A DNA stretch of 64,000 bases from Cerasicoccus frondis (GTDB taxonomy: Bacteria > Verrucomicrobiota > Verrucomicrobiia > Opitutales > Cerasicoccaceae). Where the stretch lies: assembly GCA_031296915.1 (NCBI GenBank), contig JAVDPC010000032.1, positions 1 through 64,000 of the forward strand, written 5' to 3'. Shown here piece by piece: positions 57,296 to 64,000 of this stretch (position 1 is its first letter; each line of letters starts with the position of its first letter). Under the pieces are notes generated by a model that worked only from the letters and a program-made list of their open reading frames with translations, was not told the DNA's origin and did not search any database. The translations under genes were made by a program, and so were the position numbers.

Positions 57296-58168
57296 TTAAA
57301 ACGCTGCGTCGATATCCGGGCGGAAGTTGAAATATGATACATCACGCAGCGTGGTGTAGACGCCGGCAATGTTATCTGGGAGCCATTCGTCATACATGCG
57401 AAGGTTGGCGTAGTCGGGCAGTTTAATTTCGGTCTGCAGTGTTTCGAGGTCTTTGCCTTGGAGCATGCCATCACGCACGGCAGCGTAGAGCGCCTGCAGG
57501 TAGCCGAGATAGAAGACGACATCTTCACGGCTACCCATGTCGGCATGACCGCCTATAAAGAGGTCGAACGCCGGCTCATTGAGCACGGTCTGCGTGGAGT
57601 TGATCATCCCCTGAATGTCGTAGCCGAGCAGGTTTTTGTAGGGCATGCGCCCGACGATTATCCAGTCCACGACGAAAAGCACATTGGCTGGCATGTAGCG
57701 AAAGCTGACCGAGCCCCGACCATTGTTCACGCCGTAGTAGCGCATCTCCACCCAACTGTCGCCAAGTTGGACGGTAAGCTCGTCGTTGAAGGTGATATCC
57801 GGCTCGGCCGTTGGGGCCCGCACATTGAGCAGGTCTTGCGCAGCCAGTTCGTGGGCAATGACCGTTACGCCGTTGTTGGCCAATTCCTCGCCGCCAAGGG
57901 TGTGGTCTACATGGCTATGACTATAAGCCAAGTAGCGGACGGGCACATCAAAGCGTTGCTTCAGCTCGGCGCTCAGCCAGGTGGCGGCTTCCTGGTTGAT
58001 CGGGTCAGCGACGAAAATACCCTCGTCGGTCACCATGAACGTCGCGTGATAATGCCCAGCCGTGAATCGATATACGTTGTCCTTGGCTTGAACGATTTGG
58101 TAGTGATCCGCGGCCTGCAGCGCCCATGGCGTGAGGCTAAAGATGAGCAGTGTGATGAATTGACGCAT
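57296..58168 (-). CDS. Exported metallo-beta-lactamase-fold hydrolase
   Basis: A 290-aa protein with a signal peptide (MRQFITLLIFSLTPWALQA). The dinuclear zinc motif is HSHVDH (H84-x-H86-x-D88-H89) followed by H in VIAHELAAQ; a later H in FIGGHADMGSR completes the site. It belongs to the superfamily of quorum-quenching lactonases, lactamases and similar hydrolases, with sequence most like the 'MBL-fold metallo-hydrolase' group. The substrate is unknown. It is minus-strand and 52 bp from dinB, possibly co-transcribed with it. Confidence 0.87.
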   Translation of the reverse strand: MRQFITLLIFSLTPWALQAADHYQIVQAKDNVYRFTAGHYHATFMVTDEGIFVADPINQEAATWLSAELKQRFDVPVRYLAYSHSHVDHTLGGEELANNGVTVIAHELAAQDLLNVRAPTAEPDITFNDELTVQLGDSWVEMRYYGVNNGRGSVSFRYMPANVLFVVDWIIVGRMPYKNLLGYDIQGMINSTQTVLNEPAFDLFIGGHADMGSREDVVFYLGYLQALYAAVRDGMLQGKDLETLQTEIKLPDYANLRMYDEWLPDNIAGVYTTLRDVSYFNFRPDIDAAF

Positions 58169-58220
58169 GCAGAAAGTAGCACTGCTTCGATGGCGCTGTC
58201 AAACGGAGCAAATCGATAGC

Positions 58221-59276
58221 CTAAAGCTCCAAAAGCAACTGCTGGTATTTCTCCTCATCATAGAACTTTACGCCGACGCCGAGTAGCCGCACCGGTTCAT
58301 CGCTCCGTGCATGCGCTTCTTCCAGCAGGTTTTGAAACACCGGTAGATCTGGCGTTGGGTGGACGCATTCTTTGGTCGTTTGCTGGAAGTCGCTGAACTT
58401 GACCTTGACCACCAGTTTATGGATGACGCGTTCTTCGGCCTTGATGAGGTCTTTGAGCAACTCGTCGTGTAGTTCGATGATTTGTTTGCGGCAGGCATCC
58501 AGGGTGGTGAGGTCTTCACTGAAAGTGCGCTCGGTACTGAGTGATTTGCGTGCGGCGTTGGCCTCGACGGGACGGTCGTCGATGCCACGGCAGCGTTGGT
58601 AAAGCGAGTAGCTGCTTTTGCCGAAATGCCGGATCAGGTCACTCATGTCGAGGGCCTGCAAATCGCCACAGCTCTCCGCGCCAAGCTTGCGCAGGTGGTC
58701 GGCCATCACGGGACCGATACCAGGTATTTTACGAATCGGCAGCGGGGCAATGAAAGTGTCGACCTGATCGGGCGTCACGGTGAACTGACCGTTCGGCTTT
58801 TTCCAATCGCTGGCGATCTTGGCGAGCATCTTGTTTGGCGCAATGCCAGCGGAGGCGGTGAGGGCGGTTTCGTTAAAAATACGTTGGCGAATCTCCTTGG
58901 CCAGCGCGCTGGCGTAACGCGGCGAATGGCTCACATCGAGGTAAGCCTCGTCGAGCGACAAGGGTTCGATCAAGTCGGTGTAGTCGGTGAAAATCGCGCG
59001 TATCTTGAGCGACTCCGCCTTGTAGGCCTCAAAGCGCGGCGGCACAATGATCAACGTTGGGCACTCGGCCTTGGCGCGCATCATGGGCATCGCACTGCGC
59101 ACGCCAAACTGCCGCGCCTCATAGCTCGCCGTACACACTACAGAACGCAGTCCATCGCCGCCGACGGCAATCGGCTTACCCCGCAGCGCCGGGTCATCCC
59201 GCGCCTCAATTGCCGCATAGAAGCAATCCATGTCGATATGGATGATCTTGCGCGGCGCTGGCTCGGGAGGGGACAT
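58221..59276 (-). CDS. dinB: DNA polymerase IV (Y-family)
   Basis: Error-prone translesion polymerase used in damage tolerance. The 351-aa length is normal. Catalytic carboxylates are D15 in HIDMDCFYAAIEARD and D109-E110 in PLSLDEAYLDVSH, and GIAPNKMLAKIASDWKKPNG and IPGIGPVMADHLRKLG cover the fingers and helix-hairpin-helix. The little-finger domain continues to FYDEEKYQQLLLEL. The usual C-terminal beta-clamp-binding motif is not evident. No LexA box was found upstream. Confidence 0.95.
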   Translation of the reverse strand: MSPPEPAPRKIIHIDMDCFYAAIEARDDPALRGKPIAVGGDGLRSVVCTASYEARQFGVRSAMPMMRAKAECPTLIIVPPRFEAYKAESLKIRAIFTDYTDLIEPLSLDEAYLDVSHSPRYASALAKEIRQRIFNETALTASAGIAPNKMLAKIASDWKKPNGQFTVTPDQVDTFIAPLPIRKIPGIGPVMADHLRKLGAESCGDLQALDMSDLIRHFGKSSYSLYQRCRGIDDRPVEANAARKSLSTERTFSEDLTTLDACRKQIIELHDELLKDLIKAEERVIHKLVVKVKFSDFQQTTKECVHPTPDLPVFQNLLEEAHARSDEPVRLLGVGVKFYDEEKYQQLLLEL

Positions 59277-59437
59277 TGAGCAGGCAGCATTAGTGGAAAA
59301 TGCTGCGAGGACAATGAACTTTAGCTGTCAGTCTCCCGAGGCTATGCAGCTACTTCCCTTAGTGTGCCGACACTGGTAGCAGAGAAGGTCAACGTATATC
59401 GACGGAGTGAAGAGCTGAGTGCGTAACTGAATTGAGT

Positions 59438-60169
59438 CTACGGACTGGTTGGGTCCTTTCGCAATTTGTATTTCAATCTGCTGTGAGGTTCCATAATTGA
59501 AGATATATAGCCTTCGAGTCGGGATTCATCTGACGAATGTATGTAAATCTCTATTCGATCTTCGTTATGCTCGACCACTTGGATTTCTCCCAAATCTTCT
59601 CTTGTCAGACATTCATCTATTTTGCTGCAAATATCCTCGACTAGCTCTGCATCAGTTTCGTCGAATGCTCTTTCAGTTGAGCATGCTATGAAAAAGTGCG
59701 TACAGAATGGATACTCGCTATGCTGTTCTTCTGCTGCGCTCCATTTTTTTCCTTTCAATATCCTAACGGTTGTAAGAACGCATGGTATGCCGAATACACA
59801 GAATCCCAGAATTGCGTTCCAAGGAGTAGAGTCTGACTTTCTTTGGCCAGGAGTAAGCTCCATGCCCTCAATGAAAAATATGTCTATAAAATACCACAGG
59901 TAGGCAGCGGGAATGCTTATTGTGATGACGATGATTGCCTTTCCAAAACGCTTAGAGTCTATTCCAACGAGAAGCCCAGCAAGGCAGCATGCTGAAAACA
60001 CTGCTGCGATCACGTATGCCGTGGTTCTATCTTCGGGGGTGCTAACGGAAACAATGTAAGGAAATAAAAAGATACAGATGATCAGCCAAGGCGCTAGCAG
60101 GAAAAATAGCACGCGGCTGCCGAATATTCGGAAGTAGTGGTTATCTTCTATTCGTTTCTTAGCCCACAT
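59438..60169 (-). CDS. Membrane protein of unknown function
   Basis: A 243-aa protein with four likely transmembrane helices: RVLFFLLAPWLIICIFLFPY, TAYVIAAVFSACCLAGLLVG, AIIVITISIPAAYLWYFIDI and NAILGFCVFGIPCVLTTVRI. A hydrophilic C-terminal domain of about 100 residues (EDICSKIDECLTREDLGEIQ, RIEIYIHSSDESRLEGYISS) follows. Base composition is more A/T-rich than neighbours, suggesting acquisition. No family was recognised. Confidence 0.7.
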   Translation of the reverse strand: MWAKKRIEDNHYFRIFGSRVLFFLLAPWLIICIFLFPYIVSVSTPEDRTTAYVIAAVFSACCLAGLLVGIDSKRFGKAIIVITISIPAAYLWYFIDIFFIEGMELTPGQRKSDSTPWNAILGFCVFGIPCVLTTVRILKGKKWSAAEEQHSEYPFCTHFFIACSTERAFDETDAELVEDICSKIDECLTREDLGEIQVVEHNEDRIEIYIHSSDESRLEGYISSIMEPHSRLKYKLRKDPTSP

Positions 60170-60330
60170 GTGATTGGTTGATTCTTAAATAGTATTCCAT
60201 GCTGCTTACAGCCAAGGTAAAATTGCCTACCAGGAGTAGTGTAATTAGTTATTATCACCGGAGATAGTCTGCAGAGGGTTTACGTTCGGGCCAACTGTGT
60301 TTTCGGTGAAACCTAGTCCGGGATCTTGGC

Positions 60331-60399
60331 TAAACCATGCCTATGTTTTAGGCCAAAGCATTACCATGGTTGTGACCAAACCCTTACCACGTACGTGAT
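60331..60399. repeat. Three degenerate 23-nt tandem repeats
   Basis: Repeats begin at 60331 (TAAACCATGCCTATGT), 60354 (CAAAGCATTACCATGG) and 60377 (CAAACCCTTACCACGT), spaced exactly 23 nt. Only the core of each unit is conserved. They precede the 22-nt block and lie upstream of the BlaI-like gene. Confidence 0.65.
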
Positions 60400-60400
60400 G

Positions 60401-60486
60401 AAGCGTCGGCGATGCTCCGGGGAAGTGTCGGCGATGCTTCGAGCTACAGTCGGCGACGCTTGGTCGCTCAGTCGGCGATACTCAAG
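60401..60486. repeat. Four 22-nt tandem repeats with GTCGGCGA core
   Basis: The octamer GTCGGCGA occurs at 60405, 60427, 60449 and 60471, each 22 nt apart; the core of the unit is GTCGGCGATGCTTCG-like. The period is about two turns of the helix, so each core faces the same side of the DNA. The block is about 180 bp upstream of the BlaI-like start codon. The rest of 60170-60660 holds no convincing gene. Confidence 0.8.
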
Positions 60487-60638
60487 GCGGTTGGGAGGCC
60501 TGTCTGTCGCCCGACTGATGTTGTATGAATATGTCAGGAACCGTGGTGAAAGGCAAGGTTTTCGAGGCTGCAAAGGCGTGTTATTTATGTCTTCAATACC
60601 AGGTTCATTCATAATTAAATATATTGACAAAGGATAAT

Positions 60639-60656
60639 GTGCAGTCTTTTCTGCAC
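60639..60656 (+). promoter_or_regulatory. Probable BlaI/MecI-type operator
   Basis: GTGCAG-TCTTTT-CTGCAC, a perfect 6-bp dyad with a 6-bp centre, lies between a GATAAT (60633-60638, -10-like) and the ATG at 60661. A TTGACA is at 60624-60629. Position fits repression by the BlaI-like protein encoded next; the dyad length differs from the classical TACA/TGTA Bla box. Confidence 0.55.
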
Positions 60657-60660
60657 TTCA

Positions 60661-61053
60661 ATGTCGAACAAGCAATTTACCCCTGCCGAACTGGAAGTGA
60701 TGACGGTGCTTTGGGAGCACGGAGAGCTGAAACCCGGGCAAATCCAAGAGCGCTTTCCACGTGAAATCAAGAACCCGGCGCTGCGTTCGATTTTGGGTAT
60801 TTTGTGCGAAAAAGGCCATGTCGAGCGACGCCTGGAAGGGAAAGCTTACTTCTACTCGGCGCGCACGCGTCGGCAACGGGCTTTCAAGGAGCGTCTGAAT
60901 GAGTTGCTGGAAAACTACTGCAATGGGTCGATGCGCTCGCTTTTGTTGCATCTTAGTGAGGCCGACAAACTGAGCCAAGACGATGTGGAGACGCTGAAGC
61001 GGATCGCCGAGAAAATGCCGGAAGAAACCGAGAAGGAGGAAGATCGTTCATGA
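60661..61053 (+). CDS. BlaI/MecI/CopY-family transcriptional repressor
   Basis: Winged-helix repressor of 130 aa from the ATG at 60661 (an ATG at 60637 lies within the operator). Characteristic: MSNKQFTPAELEVMTVLWEH at the start, the winged helix FPREIKNPALRSILGILCEK, and GHVERRLEGKAYFYSARTRR. In known systems the partner BlaR1/MecR1 peptidase cleaves the repressor between helices; the C-terminal dimerisation region here is MRSLLLHLSEADKLSQDDVE. The stop overlaps the start of the M56 peptidase by four bases (ATGA). Confidence 0.93.
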   Translation: MSNKQFTPAELEVMTVLWEHGELKPGQIQERFPREIKNPALRSILGILCEKGHVERRLEGKAYFYSARTRRQRAFKERLNELLENYCNGSMRSLLLHLSEADKLSQDDVETLKRIAEKMPEETEKEEDRS

Positions 61054-64000
61054 ACGCCAATCTGGAAATATTGGCTGATTTGACTAAGGGGCAGGCGCTC
61101 GCGCTTTGCTTCGCGAAATCGATCGTCTGGCTGATGCTGGTTTGGTGTCTGCACGCCTGCTTGGTTCGGGGGCGGAATCTTTGGCGAGTCTATCTGTGGC
61201 GCGTGGGCGCGGTGGGGCTCTTGGCGCTGCCTCTGCTTGCCTGGTTTGAAGGGCCGTGGTCGATCACGGCTCCTAAAGTTTTGGAGCAGCGGGAGGTCGT
61301 TGCAGAGGCTACGATGGTCAGCCCAGAGCAGGAGACGCTGCAGCCTGTGGTGGCGGGCAACGTTGCGGATGCGTTCGATGATTCCGTTTCGGTGGACGCC
61401 GCATTGCGCGAAGAAGAGCTGTCTGTGGCCGTCGCGCCACCGATCGTTACCGAGCAACCTGATGCATGGCCACCTCGCGTCCTTCCGGTCAGTCGGATTT
61501 TGCTGATAGCATGGGCGGTCGGTGTGGCGGCATTGCTATTGAGGATGGCTTTGGGCGCAAGGGCAGCAGCCGTTATCGTGCGTGGATCACAGAACGCGCC
61601 GTCCGAAGTGGATGCCTTGGCTCGGGAGCTGGCGGCAATGCTTGGTATTCGACGAGGTTTTCGTTTGGCTCAAATATCGGACATCGGGAGTCCGGTATTG
61701 TGCGGAGTCTGTCGACCAGTGTTGCTGCTACCGGAGGTCGTCGTGCAGCGCGCCGATGTGACCGAACTACGTGCTGTTCTGACTCATGAGCTGGCGCACC
61801 TACGTGGGCGTGACTTGTTCTGGAATTTTCTCCTGCAGTTGGGGGGCGCGTTATTCTGGCCAAACCCCTTGGCTTGGCGAATACGTCTGGCGCACGTGGC
61901 GGCGTGTGAACGGCAGGCCGACGCCGTGTCGGCTCAACTGTCAGGAGGCGCTGATGTCTATGTGCGCATCTTGGCTCGCATCGCTTTAGCAGTGGAAGGA
62001 AAACGTCGGCTGCCGGGTCTGGCCATGGCGCGACAATGCCACGTGCTCCGCCGTATCGAGCGGTTGCCAAGGACGTTGAAAGAGCTGCCTATTGCGCGAG
62101 CTTGGTTAGCTTTGGGCGGTACATTCGCTTGTGTCTTGGCGCTTGCAGTTGGGACGTTGCAGATTGCGCAAGCAGCGGACGCTGTGTCAGTGGATAGCGC
62201 TCTGGTTTCGGCGCAAGAACAAGGTTTCACAATCGTGAGCGTCGTTGATCCGCAGGGAAATTTGATTTCCGGCAGCACCGTCTGGAGTCGCTATGCATGG
62301 AAAGGGCCTGATCCGGATTTTCCAATGGAGCAAAGGTCGCCTGGCGTATTTCAGGTTTTGATGGCAGATGACTCTTCGAGTCTGCCCGGCGCGCTGTGGA
62401 TCTACGTCAAAGCTCCCGGCTATGTGCCAATGTTTGTCTACTGGTCTCCACTTAATCAGGATGCGATCCCCACTGAATACACCTTCATGATGTCGCCGGT
62501 AACCAGTGTCGGTGGTCGGGTGATTGACGAAAAGGGAATGGCGGTGGCGGACGCCACGGTCGAGGTCTCAGTGTCGTTTGGGCAGTTTGAAACTGGCAAG
62601 GCCTACCCCAAGGTGCAGAATTACCCAGTGAAGACCGATGCGAAAGGCTATTGGATGTGCGACATGATTCCATCTGCAGTTGATCGCTTGAGCCTTACGA
62701 TCAGTCACCGGGATTACCCGACTTATGGGCCGCCGGTATTTGGCGCTGAAGCGGTTGTTGAAATGAGGCAGGGCGAGCGAGTCGATGTCTTGCGCAAAGG
62801 GTTCGCGATCAGCGGTCGAGTGACCGATGCGGATGGCCAAGCGGTGGCGGGCGCCTGGGTGGGCAAAGGCGAATCGAAATACATGTCGGATGACAGTTGG
62901 GCCGAGCGAGCGACCAATGCCGAAGGCCGGTATTTCTTCCCTGATGTGAGGCCCGGATTTCGCGGGGATTTGCCGATTACGGTGATTCATCCTGGATACG
63001 CGCCAGGCATGATCACTCCGGAATTGAGCGAGAGTCGCAATGATTTGGATATCCAACTGGAGCCGGGCCATCCGGTGCGGCTCAGAGTGGTGGACCAAAC
63101 GGGACAGCCAATCGAAGGCGTCAATGTTTCGCCCAATTCTTGGCGTGGCCGACAGACGCTCTTTGGCCCGGCTACTGAGCGCCGGCAGACGAACGCCGCC
63201 GGTGAATGGGAGTGGCTCTGGGCGCCCGTGGACGAAGTGGACTACGGAGTCTACAAGGAGGGCTATATTCACATTAGCCGCCTAGACCTTTCGCCGTCGG
63301 AGGACTGGCAAACGATCAAGATGCATTCGGCGATTCAGGTTGCGGGAACGGTGAGTGACGCCAATACGGGCAAGTCGATTCCGGCATTTACGATCCAGGT
63401 TTTCACCGGGTTGAATGAATACAGCAGCGATTATTGGCGCCCCGAGGATAACTTGAACGGGGTCGGTGGTCGTTTTGAGGTGACGTTGAATGATGCGGCG
63501 GACGAGGGCTATCGCATCCGTGTGGAAGCCCCCAACTACCTGGCGCAGGAGCAAACGATTAGGTTGGATGGGCCGAGGGAAGTCGATTTACACTTTGAGT
63601 TAACGCCGGGAAAACCGGTCAAAGGACGAGTGATGCGTGGAGATGGTTCACCTGCGGTGAATGCCGAGGTGGCCTTGATTACTCAACGCGCCGCTTTTCA
63701 GGCGTCGGTTCAGAATGGTCGTCTACAAAATGATTTTGGTTCGCCTACGCAGCGAACCGATATGAATGGTGAGTTTACTTTTCCGGCCGTGGACGGTGCG
63801 TATCATATACTCGTGATCGACGACGCGGGTTATTATTCTGTTGATCGAGCGACCTTGGAGGCTTCGCCTGTAATTAATTTGGAGCCGTGGTCGGTGGTGA
63901 GTGGTCAGTTTACATCGAATGATGGCCCATTGGGCGGTGTCCACATGTCGCTCAACACGTTTCGACCGAGTCCCTCGGGCGCCACTTACAGCTACACGGC
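61050..64000 (+). CDS. BlaR1-like M56 peptidase with long carboxypeptidase-regulatory-like tail (partial)
   Basis: Open frame from the ATG at 61050 to the window edge, at least 983 residues and still open. The N-terminus has M56-type membrane helices (CFAKSIVWLMLVWCLHACLV, RVYLWRVGAVGLLALPLLAW, RILLIAWAVGVAALLLRMAL), then the zinc motif LTHELAHLRGRD (H246-E-L-A-H250), PVLCGVCRPVLLLPEVV upstream and a fourth helix near residue 355. After that come repeated beta-sandwich units of the carboxypeptidase-D regulatory/Cna-B type, each with a conserved GRVxDxxGxxVAxAxV start: VGGRVIDEKGMAVADATVEV, ISGRVTDADGQAVAGAWVGK, GTVSDANTGKSIPAFTIQV and VKGRVMRGDGSPAVNAEVAL. Canonical BlaR1 instead has a penicillin-binding sensor there. 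A GGAGG Shine-Dalgarno precedes the start. Confidence 0.85.
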   Translation, partial: MNANLEILADLTKGQALALCFAKSIVWLMLVWCLHACLVRGRNLWRVYLWRVGAVGLLALPLLAWFEGPWSITAPKVLEQREVVAEATMVSPEQETLQPVVAGNVADAFDDSVSVDAALREEELSVAVAPPIVTEQPDAWPPRVLPVSRILLIAWAVGVAALLLRMALGARAAAVIVRGSQNAPSEVDALARELAAMLGIRRGFRLAQISDIGSPVLCGVCRPVLLLPEVVVQRADVTELRAVLTHELAHLRGRDLFWNFLLQLGGALFWPNPLAWRIRLAHVAACERQADAVSAQLSGGADVYVRILARIALAVEGKRRLPGLAMARQCHVLRRIERLPRTLKELPIARAWLALGGTFACVLALAVGTLQIAQAADAVSVDSALVSAQEQGFTIVSVVDPQGNLISGSTVWSRYAWKGPDPDFPMEQRSPGVFQVLMADDSSSLPGALWIYVKAPGYVPMFVYWSPLNQDAIPTEYTFMMSPVTSVGGRVIDEKGMAVADATVEVSVSFGQFETGKAYPKVQNYPVKTDAKGYWMCDMIPSAVDRLSLTISHRDYPTYGPPVFGAEAVVEMRQGERVDVLRKGFAISGRVTDADGQAVAGAWVGKGESKYMSDDSWAERATNAEGRYFFPDVRPGFRGDLPITVIHPGYAPGMITPELSESRNDLDIQLEPGHPVRLRVVDQTGQPIEGVNVSPNSWRGRQTLFGPATERRQTNAAGEWEWLWAPVDEVDYGVYKEGYIHISRLDLSPSEDWQTIKMHSAIQVAGTVSDANTGKSIPAFTIQVFTGLNEYSSDYWRPEDNLNGVGGRFEVTLNDAADEGYRIRVEAPNYLAQEQTIRLDGPREVDLHFELTPGKPVKGRVMRGDGSPAVNAEVALITQRAAFQASVQNGRLQNDFGSPTQRTDMNGEFTFPAVDGAYHILVIDDAGYYSVDRATLEASPVINLEPWSVVSGQFTSNDGPLGGVHMSLNTFRPSPSGATYSYT

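Noticed and set aside
60331..60486. Possible CRISPR array
   Set aside because: The units are 22-23 nt with no unique spacers, degenerate, and no cas genes are nearby.

Overview
The window looks like chromosomal DNA of a free-living, Gram-negative, probably marine or polysaccharide-degrading member of the Verrucomicrobiota (Opitutae/Opitutales-like). This rests on family content seen in the sequence: OprB-type porins, FG-GAP/VCBS and BspA-type leucine-rich-repeat proteins with thrombospondin-type calcium motifs, a sulfatase, a polysaccharide deacetylase, several Gfo/Idh/MocA oxidoreductases, and GspE/PilT/GspF pilus genes. The taxonomic call is inference. No rRNA, tRNA, CRISPR array, prophage or complete insertion sequence was seen.

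Layout. (1) 1-3.8 kb: manganese/zinc-type uptake operon (OprB-like porin, TroA-like binding protein, ABC ATPase), divergent from an MntR-like regulator, with twin palindromic operators between them. (2) 3.8-5.7 kb: soluble histidine kinase-receiver hybrid and a secreted PD-(D/E)XK-like protein. (3) 5.8-11.9 kb: type IV pilus/type II secretion cassette (PilC, two PilB/GspE ATPases, PilT). (4) 12.2-17.3 kb: five overlapping minus-strand genes: a small membrane protein, three paralogous membrane-anchored proteins and a Nudix hydrolase. (5) 18.0-29.9 kb: a CorA-like protein, then a hexuronate catabolic cluster (UxaE-type epimerase, LacI regulator, two dehydrogenases, DUF2959 lipoprotein, KDG-type kinase, SDR, UxaC, two Gfo/Idh/MocA). 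(6) 30-38.6 kb: gluQ, an arylsulfotransferase-like protein, M32 carboxypeptidase, FmdB-like protein, SRPBCC protein, gatB, DUF1801 protein, a decayed SGNH hydrolase and a polysaccharide deacetylase. (7) 39-44 kb: LRR protein, then uppS-cdsA-ASCH-dxr. (8) 44.4-52.3 kb: sulfatase and a glycerol regulon (glpF-glpK-porin-glpD with divergent glpR). (9) 52.5-60.2 kb: ankyrin protein, FG-GAP protein, metallo-beta-lactamase-fold protein, dinB, and an unknown membrane protein. (10) 60.3-64 kb: two short-period repeat blocks, a BlaI/MecI-type repressor and a BlaR1-like M56 peptidase fused to a long regulatory-domain tail that runs off the window.

How the genes work together. The uronate genes form a near-complete route: UxaC isomerises galacturonate/glucuronate, the UxaE-like enzyme joins the tagaturonate and fructuronate branches, the SDR is the likely mannonate-forming reductase, and the kinase phosphorylates KDG. 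Mannonate dehydratase and KDPG aldolase are not in the window. A LacI operator (core TACACGTGT) lies upstream of both the regulator and the first catabolic gene. The glycerol genes form a full uptake and oxidation set that includes its own outer-membrane porin.

The least explained signals are non-coding. (a) A 19-bp palindrome TACTTTGCnnnGCAAAGTA occurs seven times in genes and spacers, far above chance. (b) Four long intergenic hairpins have arms built of degenerate repeat units; they flank two single genes in pairs. (c) 23- and 22-nt periodic repeats precede the BlaI-like gene. (d) A cluster of REP/BIME-like palindromes follows the polysaccharide deacetylase gene. (e) A 17-C homopolymer lies upstream of the CorA-like gene.
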